Shown here: piece after piece, positions 8,846 to 16,815 of the stretch | How positions within the stretch are numbered: position 1 is the stretch's first letter | Layout of the letters: each line of letters begins with the position of its first letter | Origin: Simiduia agarivorans SA1 = DSM 21679 | GTDB lineage: Bacteria; Pseudomonadota; Gammaproteobacteria; Pseudomonadales; Cellvibrionaceae | NCBI RefSeq assembly: GCF_000305785.2 | Contig: NC_018868.3 | Location: 3,270,270-3,334,269, forward strand | Length of the DNA: 64,000 nt | Direction of reading: 5' to 3' | Program-made: the position numbers and the translations under genes | The notes under the pieces: model-generated | Seen by the model: the letters and a program-made list of their open reading frames with translations, nothing else | Told to the model about the DNA's origin: nothing | Databases searched by the model: none

Positions 8846-9961
8846 ATGACTGACGCGCTACAGATTTTTTCTGAGATCAAGCAGAAGGGTGAATTGAACG
8901 TGGTACTGAAACAGGTACCCGTACCAGAGCCGGGCCCGGGCGAGGTGGTGGTGCGTATGCAGGCGGCACCCATTAACCCGTCCGACATGTGGCCGCTGTT
9001 CGGCCCGGCCGATTTGCGCGAGGCCAAAATCAACGCCGATCGGACCCAGCTCACAGCACCGATCCTGCAGTCCTGGATCGGCGCGATGAAATCCCGTTGG
9101 GATCAGAGCCTGCCGGTGGGTAACGAGGGTGCGGGGGTGGTGGAAAAAGCCGGCGCCGGCGCCGAAGCGCTGCTGGGCAAAACCGTCTCGGTCATGAGTG
9201 GTGCCTGCTACGCCCAATACTGCTGCGTACCGGCGCACAGCTGTTTGCCGCATCAGGCGGGAATCACCGCGCGTGAAGCGGCTTCGGCTTTCGTGAATCC
9301 GTTAACAGCCCTGGGTATGGTTGAAACCATGCGTCTGGAAGGCCACACCGCGTTAGTGCACACAGCGGCCGCGTCAAATCTGGGCCAGATGCTCAACAAA
9401 ATCTGTATCGCCGATGGCGTGCAATTGGTGAATATTGTACGCTCTGAGGCGCAGGTGGATATTCTGAAGCGCATTGGTGCCAGTATTATCGTGAACTCCA
9501 GCGCGCCCACCTTTAAACAGGATTTGTACCAGGCCATTCTCGATACCGGCGCCACCCTCGCGTTCGATGCCACCGGCGGTGGCGAACTGGCCAGCGACAT
9601 TCTGACCATGATGGAAGCGGTGCTCAGCAAAGACATCAAAGGGCTGAATACATACGGTTCCGAACCGTTAAAGCAGGTGTATCTCTACGGCGCTTTGGAT
9701 GTAAGTCCAACCATTCTGAAGCGCGCCTATGGCATGAGCTGGGCGGTGGGTGGCTGGTTGCTGCCGCGTTTCATGGCACGCATCGGCCGCGCGCGCGCGA
9801 TGGAATTACAAACCCGCGTCGCCAAGGAAATCAAAACCACCTTTGCCAGCCACTTCTCTCACGAGATCGGGCTGAAAGATATGTTGAATCCAAGCACCAT
9901 TGCGCGCTACACGGCAAAGAAAACCGGCGAAAAATATCTGGTTAACCCCGAACTGGTTTAA
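8846..9961 (+). CDS. MDR-superfamily NAD(P)H-dependent oxidoreductase (quinone oxidoreductase-like)
   Basis: A 371-aa medium-chain dehydrogenase/reductase. The GroES-like N-terminal part contains GPGEVVVRMQAAPINPSD and GNEGAGVVEKAG. The Rossmann part has the altered nucleotide-binding segment HTAAASNLGQML and TLAFDATGGG. The structural and catalytic zinc cysteines of zinc alcohol dehydrogenases are missing, so a zinc-free quinone oxidoreductase or enoyl reductase is more likely. The ATG at 8846 follows CAGGAAAC. The substrate is unknown. Confidence 0.8.
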   Translation: MTDALQIFSEIKQKGELNVVLKQVPVPEPGPGEVVVRMQAAPINPSDMWPLFGPADLREAKINADRTQLTAPILQSWIGAMKSRWDQSLPVGNEGAGVVEKAGAGAEALLGKTVSVMSGACYAQYCCVPAHSCLPHQAGITAREAASAFVNPLTALGMVETMRLEGHTALVHTAAASNLGQMLNKICIADGVQLVNIVRSEAQVDILKRIGASIIVNSSAPTFKQDLYQAILDTGATLAFDATGGGELASDILTMMEAVLSKDIKGLNTYGSEPLKQVYLYGALDVSPTILKRAYGMSWAVGGWLLPRFMARIGRARAMELQTRVAKEIKTTFASHFSHEIGLKDMLNPSTIARYTAKKTGEKYLVNPELV

Positions 9962-9967
9962 CACCTT

Positions 9968-10041
9968 TGGTGGAATGACCGTAGGGTGGAATAAGCGAAG
10001 CGCATTCCACCTTAGCATTCCACCTTCGCATTCCACCCTCA
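9968..10041. repeat. REP-like palindromic repeat, copy 1
   Basis: A palindromic unit starting GTAGGGTGGAATAAGCGAAG at 9981 and closing with CGCATTCCACC, followed by two more ATTCCACC half-units. It lies between the oxidoreductase and the convergent MoaD-like gene. Related units lie at 11618-11687 and 50286-50316. The composition fits REP elements in gammaproteobacterial intergenic spaces. Confidence 0.75.
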
Positions 10042-10065
10042 CATTTCTCCAACCAAGCGCCAATA

Positions 10066-10344
10066 CTAGCCCCCACTCAACGCCTGAAAAATAAACACCC
10101 GGTCTTGCTCTGTGACCGGGTCACTGAGCTTCACACGGTCTGCGATCATCGATTGATTCACGCAGATATTCACATGCCTGCGCACATGCCCGCGCTCATC
10201 CAGCACATAATCGAGAAAGCCTGGCGCAACTAGATTGACCTGGTCCAACACCTGTCGAACGGTAGCGCCGGATGCCGTCAGCAGGTTATTTTCCAGTACG
10301 GGAAAATAACGGTACAGGTGTTGAGTAACTTCAACACTGGCCAC
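10066..10344 (-). CDS. MoaD/ThiS-like ubiquitin-fold protein with C-terminal Gly-Gly
   Basis: A 92-aa beta-grasp protein that begins ASVEVTQHLYRYFP and ends IFQALSGG. The terminal di-glycine is the site at which sulfur carriers and ubiquitin-like proteins are adenylated. The GTG at 10344, six bases after the preceding stop, restores a normal family N-terminus; an ATG at 10398 would add 18 residues overlapping the propeller gene. It sits directly behind the beta-propeller gene as a pair. It does not look like the MoaD of the pathway encoded at 14.7-16.3 kb, since no moaE neighbours it. Its partner E1-like enzyme is unknown. Confidence 0.75.
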   Translation of the reverse strand: MASVEVTQHLYRYFPVLENNLLTASGATVRQVLDQVNLVAPGFLDYVLDERGHVRRHVNICVNQSMIADRVKLSDPVTEQDRVFIFQALSGG

Positions 10345-10349
10345 GTGTG

Positions 10350-11528
10350 TTATCCGAAGCGTACCGAATAAATCGGTGGGAAGTTGTTGCCCAGACATTG
10401 CCAGTGTTCACCGCCGTCGTCCGATAAATACAGATTGCCGGTGCTGCTGCCAAAGGCCAGGGTGTTTCCGCTGATGTCGAGCGCGTGGCGCAAGACGATA
10501 TCGTAGGCGTTGGTTTGCGGCAGCCCTTGGGTGAAACGGGTCCAGGTTTTACCGCCGTCAGTAGTGCGGGCCACGCACAAGCCCTCGGCAAGCGCCATGC
10601 GCAGATCATCGCTGCGGGCAGGTACCACCCAGGCGATATTGCCGTCAGTTTCGTGCACGGCAACGGGAAAACCGAAATGCACGCCGTTATCCGGTTGCGA
10701 GACTTTACGCCATTGCTCGCCACCATCACGGCTGAAGAAAACGCCGCAATGATTTTGCTGCCATAAATACTCCGGCGCGCCCGGGCAGGCGGTCATGAAG
10801 TGTGGGTCGTGGCCCCATTCGGCCTCTGGATCTGGCATGTATTCCATGCGCAGGCCGCGATTGCGGGAGCGCCAGCTGTTGCCGCCATCGGTGGACTCCA
10901 TCACGCCGGCGGTAGATATGGCTACGTACAAATGATCGGGATTGGTGGGGTTGACCACAATGGAATGGATGCCGGGCTCGAAAATGCCGTAGTCAATACT
11001 CGCCGGTGTGCCCGCCCAGGTGTTTTCACTGGTGGCGTCGCCGACAAATAAATCGCCGCCCCGGCTGGGGTGATTCCACAGAGGCCGGTTTAACGTCCAG
11101 CTATCGCCATTGTCATCGGAGACAAACAAACCACCTGGAATGGTGCCGGCATAGATGCGGCCTGGCTGACTGGTGTGACCAAAGGCCAGGTGCCAGATTT
11201 TATAAACCGCAGCGTTTGAATAGTTGTTTGCTTTAGGCTGCTCGTCCTCATCACCGGTGGGTAAAAATTTGGTGATATAACGTGCGCCTTCCGGGTACTT
11301 CAGCGAGGTGATGTCCTGCCAGCTTTTACCGTCATCTTCAGAGCGGGAGAGTTTCGGCCCCCAGTGGCCATGATCGAGGCAGGACCAGAGTGTGCCCGTG
11401 CGCGGGTCGCGGATGGCATAACACACAGGAATGCCCGCATGCTCAATGGTGCGTGGCCGCCAGCCTGAGGAAGTGTGGTCAAGAATAACCGTTCCCTTGC
11501 GGGTGCCCAGTAGAAGTGTCCGTGTCAT
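10350..11528 (-). CDS. BNR/YVTN-type beta-propeller protein (sialidase- or VPS10-like repeats)
   Basis: A 392-aa cytoplasmic-looking protein without a signal peptide. Repeated Asp-box-like units (SEDDGKSW, SDDNGDSW, STDGGNSW, SRDGGEQW, TTDGGKTW, SDDGGEHW) spread over the whole length indicate a 6-7 bladed propeller. It starts at ATG with GGAGAC upstream. The MoaD-like gene follows at once. Annotations as glycosyl hydrolase or sialidase come from the repeats; the catalytic residues of sialidases are not recognisable. Its function is unknown. Confidence 0.82.
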   Translation of the reverse strand: MTRTLLLGTRKGTVILDHTSSGWRPRTIEHAGIPVCYAIRDPRTGTLWSCLDHGHWGPKLSRSEDDGKSWQDITSLKYPEGARYITKFLPTGDEDEQPKANNYSNAAVYKIWHLAFGHTSQPGRIYAGTIPGGLFVSDDNGDSWTLNRPLWNHPSRGGDLFVGDATSENTWAGTPASIDYGIFEPGIHSIVVNPTNPDHLYVAISTAGVMESTDGGNSWRSRNRGLRMEYMPDPEAEWGHDPHFMTACPGAPEYLWQQNHCGVFFSRDGGEQWRKVSQPDNGVHFGFPVAVHETDGNIAWVVPARSDDLRMALAEGLCVARTTDGGKTWTRFTQGLPQTNAYDIVLRHALDISGNTLAFGSSTGNLYLSDDGGEHWQCLGNNFPPIYSVRFG

Positions 11529-11617
11529 GGCTGTCTCCAGAGCGGAGTGGAGCCATCAATGTAGAAGACTTGGGTGGGGTTGGCAATGGCGGGGCGAGCT
11601 GTGGTTGCGGAAGGTGT

Positions 11618-11687
11618 GGTGGAATGCGCTGCGCTTAATCCACCCTACATTCTGACGTAGGGTGGAATAAGCGCAGCGCATTCCACC
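11618..11687. repeat. REP-like doublet: 31-bp inverted repeat, copy 2
   Basis: Two 31-bp arms (11618-11648 and 11657-11687) are reverse complements with one mismatch, separated by 8 bases. Each arm is a GTAGGGTGG...ATTCCACC unit as at 9.98 kb; a partial third unit follows (11691-11701). Transcribed, this would give a very long hairpin between the propeller gene and nrdJb. Confidence 0.85.
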
Positions 11688-11718
11688 TTCAAATTCCACC
11701 TTCAAATAATAGCCGGCA

Positions 11719-12408
11719 TCAACCGCACTTGGAATTGCCGCAACTCAAACAGGTTTTGCAGCCATCCAGAATGATTACCGCTTTGGTGGAGCATTTGTTA
11801 CAGAGCTCGGCCGAGGCCGGGTAGCCGGTTTCGCCGGCGGCGGCCTGGGTGGTGTTGCGGGCTTCGTATTCGGCGCGCTTTTCCGCCAGAATGGCTTTCT
11901 GGTGGTCGCTCATTTCGTCTGATTGCAGCAGGCCGATGGACTTCATGTGGTTTTCGATGGCTTCGCCGATTTCGGCAACCAATGAAGGCATGAAGCGGCC
12001 GCCGGATTTGAAGTAGCCGCCCTGCGGATCGAACACGGCTTTCAGTTCTTCCGCCAGGAAGGTGCAGTCACCGCCCTTGCGGAACACCGCCGAAATTACC
12101 CGCGTGAGCGCCACTACCCACTGGAAGTGTTCCAGGTTTTTGGAATTGATGAAAATCTCGAACGGGCGACGTACTTCGTGGTCGGTGCCCTGGTTCAGGA
12201 TCACATCGTTAATGGTGATGTAGAGCGCGTGATCCGACAGCGGCGTTTTGATTTTGTAGGTGGCGCCAATGAGAATTTCCGGACGCTCGATATTCTCGTG
12301 CATCTGCTGGATTTCCGGGCCATTGTCTTCCGGTTTTTCAGTGGCTTCCACCTGGGGCTTGACCACTTTGAAGCCGGTGATTTTTTTGTCGATAGTCAGT
12401 TGTGTCAT
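11719..12408 (-). CDS. nrdJb: Class II ribonucleotide reductase C-terminal subunit NrdJb
   Basis: Second polypeptide of the split B12-dependent ribonucleotide reductase known from Pseudomonas. The 229-aa protein holds the distal domain, including GATYKIKTPLSDHALYITIND, VVALTRVISAVFR and a Cys-rich tail (CNKCSTKAV, then GCKTCLSCGNSKCG) that supplies the zinc ribbon and the redox cysteines re-reducing the active site. It begins two bases after the nrdJa stop, so the two are translated together. Confidence 0.93.
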   Translation of the reverse strand: MTQLTIDKKITGFKVVKPQVEATEKPEDNGPEIQQMHENIERPEILIGATYKIKTPLSDHALYITINDVILNQGTDHEVRRPFEIFINSKNLEHFQWVVALTRVISAVFRKGGDCTFLAEELKAVFDPQGGYFKSGGRFMPSLVAEIGEAIENHMKSIGLLQSDEMSDHQKAILAEKRAEYEARNTTQAAAGETGYPASAELCNKCSTKAVIILDGCKTCLSCGNSKCG

Positions 12409-12410
12409 GG

Positions 12411-14558
12411 TCAGAATTTCCCGTAGTAGCCTTCTTTCAATGCATCGTAGAGGTTGGCGGCGGTGTGCTCTTCGCCGTCGTAGGTCACTATGTCGTTGCC
12501 TTTAAAGCGCACAGTGCTGCCATCTTCCAGCGTGAATTCATAGGTGGTGTTGGCCAGATCCTCTTCTTTTACCAATACGCCCTGGAAGGCTTCCGGGTTA
12601 AAGCGGAAGGTGGTGCAACCTTTCAGGCCCTTGGAGTGCGCGTACAGGTAAACATCTTTAAAGGTTTCGTAGTTGATGTCGCTCGGCACATTAATGGTTT
12701 TGGAGATGCTGGAGTCCACCCAACGTTGCGCCGCGGCTTGCACGTCCACGTGCTGTTCCGGTGTGATGTCATCACTGGTCACAAAGTAGTCGGGCAGCTG
12801 CGTGGCCGGGTCCTGGCTATAGGGCATGGCGTCCGGGTTGAACAGCTCGCGGTAGGCCAGCAGCTCGTAGGAAAACACATCCACTTTTTCTTTGGACTTT
12901 TTACCTTCGCGGATCACGTTGCGCGAATAGTGGTGCGCAAAGCTGGGTTCAATGCCGTTGGAGGCGTTGTTGGCCAGACTCAGCGAAATGGTGCCGGTGG
13001 GCGCAATGGATGAGTGGTGGGTGAAGCGACAGCCGTGCTCCACAATGGCCTCGATCAGTGCCGGATCTTCTTCCCCAATCAGTTGCATATAGCGTGAGAA
13101 CTTGGCGTGCAGTACGCGGCCTTTGACCTTCTCGCCCAATTTGAAATACTGCTTGAGCTCGGGTTGCTTGTGCAACAGCTCGTGGGTGATTTCAAAGTCC
13201 TCGTCGAAAATTGGTGCCGCACCTTTCTCTTTGGCCAGCTCCACACCTTCGCGCCAGCCCGCCAGCGCCAGCTCTTTGCTGACCTGTTCGGTGAAGGCGA
13301 TGGACGCTGGCGTGCCGTAGGGAATGCGCAGCATGGTGAGGGTGGAACCCAGGCCTAAGAAGCCCATACCGTGACGGCGCTTGCGTTGGATTTCGGCCTG
13401 CTGGCCGGGCAGCGCAAGGCCATTGATTTCCACCACGTTGTCGAGCATGCGGGTGAATATGCGCACCAGCTTGCGGAATCGGTCCCAGTCAAATCCGGCC
13501 TCGGGTTTGAATGCATCTTTCACAAACCGAGTCAGGTTCACTGAGCCCAACAGGCAGCTGCCATAGGGCGGCAAGGGCTGCTCGCCACAGGGATTGGTGG
13601 CACGGATGTCTTCGCAGAACCAGTTGTTGTTCATCTGGTTCACGCGGTCAATCAGGATGAAACCGGGTTCGGCGTAATCGTAAGTGGACGCCATGATCTG
13701 GTCCCACAAGCGGCGCGCGGGCATGGTGCGGAAAATACGGCAGGCCACTTCGCCCTGTGGGTTGCGCACAAATTCATCGTGCAGGTGGTCGAGCCGACGC
13801 CAGACCACTTTCTCACTGTCCTGCAAATCCACCGGATTGTTTTCCAGATCCAGGCGGGTCATGGGGAAGGACAGTTTCCAGGGCGCTTCGGCTTTTACGG
13901 CTTCAATGAAGTCTTCGGTAATCAGCAACGACAGGTTGAACTGGCGCAGGCGGCCGTCTTCGCGCTTGGCGCGGATGAAGTCCTGCACGTCCGGGTGATG
14001 CACATCGAAGGTGGCCATCTGGGCGCCACGACGGCCACCGGCGGAAGACACGGTAAAGCACATCTTGTCGAAGATATCCATGAACGACAGCGGGCCGGAG
14101 GTGTAAGCGCCGGCACCGCTTACATAAGCCCCGCGCGGGCGCAGGGTGGAAAACTCATAACCAATGCCGCAGCCCGCCTTCAGGGTCAGGCCGGCCTCGA
14201 GGTTCTTTTCCAGAATGCCCTGCATGGAGTCTTCGATGGTGCCGGAGACGGTGCAGTTAATGGTAGAAGTGGCCGGCTTGTAGGCCTGGGCGCCGGCATT
14301 GGACACAATGCGGCCGGCGGGGATGGCGCCGTTTTCCAGGGCCCAGAAGAATTCCTTCTGCCACTGCTTTTTGTTTTTCGGCTCCACCGCCGCCAGCGCT
14401 TCGGCCACCCGTTGCCAGGTACCGTGCACATCGGCATCGACCGGATTGTCCTGGCCGTCTTTGAGCCGGTACTTTTTATCCCAGATGTCTACCGAGGCCG
14501 GCTGCAGCGCCAGTTCGGCAATGCGGTCGGTGGGGGTGGCGTGTGAAGTGCTGGTCAT
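12411..14558 (-). CDS. nrdJa: Adenosylcobalamin-dependent (class II) ribonucleotide reductase large part NrdJa
   Basis: Catalytic part of class II RNR, which makes deoxyribonucleotides with adenosylcobalamin and works with or without O2. In the 715-aa protein the thiyl-radical loop NPCGEQPLPPYGSC and the first redox cysteine (INCTVSGTIEDSM) are visible, followed by GCGIGYEFSTLRPRGA and the barrel segment RHGMGFLGLGS. The splitting of NrdJ into Ja and Jb matches Pseudomonas. No cobalamin riboswitch was seen upstream, but a candidate NrdR box is present. Confidence 0.94.
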   Translation of the reverse strand: MTSTSHATPTDRIAELALQPASVDIWDKKYRLKDGQDNPVDADVHGTWQRVAEALAAVEPKNKKQWQKEFFWALENGAIPAGRIVSNAGAQAYKPATSTINCTVSGTIEDSMQGILEKNLEAGLTLKAGCGIGYEFSTLRPRGAYVSGAGAYTSGPLSFMDIFDKMCFTVSSAGGRRGAQMATFDVHHPDVQDFIRAKREDGRLRQFNLSLLITEDFIEAVKAEAPWKLSFPMTRLDLENNPVDLQDSEKVVWRRLDHLHDEFVRNPQGEVACRIFRTMPARRLWDQIMASTYDYAEPGFILIDRVNQMNNNWFCEDIRATNPCGEQPLPPYGSCLLGSVNLTRFVKDAFKPEAGFDWDRFRKLVRIFTRMLDNVVEINGLALPGQQAEIQRKRRHGMGFLGLGSTLTMLRIPYGTPASIAFTEQVSKELALAGWREGVELAKEKGAAPIFDEDFEITHELLHKQPELKQYFKLGEKVKGRVLHAKFSRYMQLIGEEDPALIEAIVEHGCRFTHHSSIAPTGTISLSLANNASNGIEPSFAHHYSRNVIREGKKSKEKVDVFSYELLAYRELFNPDAMPYSQDPATQLPDYFVTSDDITPEQHVDVQAAAQRWVDSSISKTINVPSDINYETFKDVYLYAHSKGLKGCTTFRFNPEAFQGVLVKEEDLANTTYEFTLEDGSTVRFKGNDIVTYDGEEHTAANLYDALKEGYYGKF

Positions 14559-14613
14559 GGTCTGTCCCTGTCTTTGTTCTGATGGGGTAAGAGTGCGGTA
14601 AACGCGTATTCTG

Positions 14614-14629
14614 CCACAATACCTAGTGG
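14614..14629. promoter_or_regulatory. Candidate NrdR box upstream of nrdJa
   Basis: CCACAATACCTAGTGG matches the NrdR palindrome (ACACwATATATwGTGT) at 12 of 16 positions, 56 bases before the nrdJa start. A degraded second site with the same right half-site lies at about 14643-14658, 29 bases on; NrdR boxes usually occur in pairs about three helical turns apart. Confidence 0.45.
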
Positions 14630-14709
14630 TGGGTAAGGTGGGTTTTGGCTATATGTGGGGTTTTTTGGTGACCGGCGGGACAGTGCTGGGGTATCGAGGG
14701 CTTGACCTT

Positions 14710-14742
14710 AAAGTACCAAGGGACCAGACCCCTTGGTACTTT
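14710..14742. repeat. Perfect 13-bp palindrome after moaB
   Basis: AAAGTACCAAGGG and its reverse complement are separated by 7 bases, 12 bases after the moaB stop. It could end the moaA-moaB transcript (the 3' arm ends in TTT) or be a REP-type unit; the T run is short. Confidence 0.5.
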
Positions 14743-14754
14743 GGGGTTAAGGAG

Positions 14755-15300
14755 TCAGTTTCGGCTGCTGCAGGGCGTACGCTTTGTGTGCTGGAGGTGC
14801 GGCACGAAATTGCAGGGGCCCTGGCGGGCGTCCAATTGGGCGCCGATGATCTCGTCCCAGGCGGTGCGGCAGGCATTGTTGGACCCGGGCAGGCAGAAGA
14901 TCAATGTGCCGTTGGCCAAACCGGCGAGCGCGCGGGATTGGATAGTACTGGTGCCGATCTGGGCGTAGCTGATCTGGCGGAATAGTTCGCCAAAGCCTTC
15001 TACGGTTTTGTCGAACAGCGGCAGCATGGCCTCGGGGGTGGAGTCGCGGGCGGTGAAGCCGGTGCCGCCAGTGATAAGAATCACCTGCACATCGGCACGT
15101 GCAATCCAGGCAGAGGTCTGGGCGCGGATCTGGTACACATCATCGATCACCAGTGCGCGATCGGCCAGCTGGTGGCCGGCAGTGGTGAGCTTGTCGATCA
15201 GCAATAAGCCCGAGGTGTCGTTGTCAAAATTGCGGGTATCGCTCACGGTGAGTACGGCAATGTTGAGCGGTTCCAAGGTGTCGGCGGTTTGATGGCCCAT
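14755..15300 (-). CDS. moaB: Molybdenum cofactor biosynthesis protein MoaB
   Basis: MogA/MoaB family protein that adenylates molybdopterin during molybdenum cofactor synthesis. The 181-aa sequence contains NIAVLTVSDTRNFDNDTSG, ITGGTGFTARDSTPEA and FCLPGSNNACRTAW, the family's binding loops. It lies 38 bases after moaA on the same strand, forming moaA-moaB. Molybdoenzymes such as nitrate reductase would use the product, but none is encoded in this window. Confidence 0.93.
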   Translation of the reverse strand: MGHQTADTLEPLNIAVLTVSDTRNFDNDTSGLLLIDKLTTAGHQLADRALVIDDVYQIRAQTSAWIARADVQVILITGGTGFTARDSTPEAMLPLFDKTVEGFGELFRQISYAQIGTSTIQSRALAGLANGTLIFCLPGSNNACRTAWDEIIGAQLDARQGPCNFVPHLQHTKRTPCSSRN

Positions 15301-15338
15301 GTTGAAGGATTCCTGTTTGTTAATTCCTGATTGCTGAC

Positions 15339-16331
15339 TTACCCCCCCAGCATGGCCAGGTGGCGGGTATGGCCGGTGAGGCCTTCGGCCAGCCGGTGGC
15401 CGGCCGGTTTGAACTGCAAGCCTGCATGTATGGCCTCGGCGACAGCAGGCGGATTCTGCTTTTTGAGCAAAGGCCGCAGGTCTATTCCTTCATCACCGAA
15501 CAGGCACGGATGCAGCTTGCCGTGCGATGACATCCGCAGCCGGTTGCAACTGGCGCAGAAGTTTTTTGAATAGGGCAGGATAAAACCCACGTTGCCGGCA
15601 TAGTCGGGGTGGGTGAATTCCGCCGCCGGGCCGGCATCCTGGCCGCGCACCTTCTGAACCCAGCCCTCAGCTTTGAGTGCGTCCATGATGCTCTGGCCCG
15701 CAACGTGGTGTGCGCGGTAATACGCGGTGTTGTCTCCGGTATTCATCAGCTCGATAAAGCGCAACGTAATCGGCTCGTGCCTGACCAAATTAAAGAAGTC
15801 TTCCAGCTGGTCCAGGTTGTAGCCCTTGAGCAAGACCGTATTCAATTTGGTATTGCGCATGCCTAGTCGGTTGGCCAGCTGTAGCGCATCGAGCACCTGT
15901 TGAAGCTTGTCGTGGCCGGTAATCAAACGGAAAGATTCCGGTCTCAGACTGTCGGCACTGAGGTTCAGTTGATCCAGCCCCGCGTTAACATAGTCGGGAA
16001 GCTGGCGGGCAAGGCGATAACCATTGCTGGTCAGTGCCACCTTTTCTATCCCGGGTGTTTGTTTGCAGATCTGAATGATCTGCGCAAGATCTTTGCGCAA
16101 GGTGGGTTCGCCGCCGGTAATGCGCACTTTGCGTGTGCCACACAAGGCGAAGGCTTGCACCAGAGTTTCAATTTCTGACAGCGACAGTGGTGCGTCGGTG
16201 GTACTGGGGCAATAACCCTCGGGCAGGCAATAGTTGCAACGAAAATTGCATGCCTCGGTTACCGACAGGCGCAGGTAAGTAAAACGGCGATTGCTGCCGT
16301 CGCTGGCTATAAGCGGGTGTTGTCTTTGCAT
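15339..16331 (-). CDS. moaA: GTP 3',8-cyclase MoaA (radical SAM)
   Basis: First step of molybdenum cofactor synthesis. From ATG 16331 (GGAAAGG upstream) the protein has 330 aa. The radical-SAM cluster is C28-x3-C32-x2-C35 (CNFRCNYC), the C-terminal cluster is in FCASCNRLRMSSHGKLHPC, and the protein ends in the Gly-Gly needed for activity. A longer in-frame start at 16445 would add a low-complexity Lys-rich stretch without a ribosome site and is less likely. Confidence 0.94.
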   Translation of the reverse strand: MQRQHPLIASDGSNRRFTYLRLSVTEACNFRCNYCLPEGYCPSTTDAPLSLSEIETLVQAFALCGTRKVRITGGEPTLRKDLAQIIQICKQTPGIEKVALTSNGYRLARQLPDYVNAGLDQLNLSADSLRPESFRLITGHDKLQQVLDALQLANRLGMRNTKLNTVLLKGYNLDQLEDFFNLVRHEPITLRFIELMNTGDNTAYYRAHHVAGQSIMDALKAEGWVQKVRGQDAGPAAEFTHPDYAGNVGFILPYSKNFCASCNRLRMSSHGKLHPCLFGDEGIDLRPLLKKQNPPAVAEAIHAGLQFKPAGHRLAEGLTGHTRHLAMLGG

Positions 16332-16815
16332 AGATGCCTTTCCAGGTTGGGAGGCAAAGGCGTTTCCATCTTTACCCTGAGAAGAGACTGCATCAATAAC
16401 GGCCAGCCTTTTCTTTTGCGCACTTTTTTTGCGCATCGGCTGCAAAACCCTACGCGATAATGCGCTTAGGTGGTGCAGCTCGGCATGTCATCTATGGTGC
16501 ATCTTTGCCGTGCGGTTGTGCATTCCCCACAGCTGGTATATGCGTGCGACTTTTCTACCCCCTTGTGGGTAGCTTTTCGCAGCCTGAAGCCACATTTCCC
16601 GCCGCACTCTGTACGTGTGAACCAGCGAAGGTTTATTTAGACGCCAATCGAAAGCCAAAAACTATCTTGTCAATTTACTGTCACTATGCTGGCTCAGACT
16701 TTGCAGTCACATACCTGAACGCAGTCCTGTTGGGTTGCGTCGTCTCTTGTTGTGTCTGTTCATTCGGCACCACAGAACCGAGGCATGTCTCCCCATTTCA
16801 AACGAGGTTTTTGCC
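16332..16815. other. Divergent intergenic region, moaA / PHB thiolase
   Basis: A 484-base space with no convincing coding sequence. It must hold the promoters of moaA (minus) and of the thiolase-phaB pair (plus). A small hairpin (CTACCC / GGGTAG, 16555-16572) followed by CTTTT looks like an orphan terminator; no matching small RNA promoter could be supported. No molybdenum cofactor riboswitch fold was recognised. Confidence 0.4.

Noticed and set aside
10350..11528. Sialidase or glycosyl hydrolase activity for the propeller protein
   Set aside because: Asp-box repeats alone give the resemblance; the Arg triad and catalytic Tyr/Glu of sialidases could not be identified.
14559..14754. Cobalamin riboswitch ahead of nrdJa
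   Set aside because: The conserved B12-box was not found and the space is short; an NrdR-like box explains control better.
16332..16815. Molybdenum cofactor riboswitch or small RNA ahead of moaA
   Set aside because: Only a 6-bp hairpin with a short T run was seen; no promoter or conserved fold could be supported.
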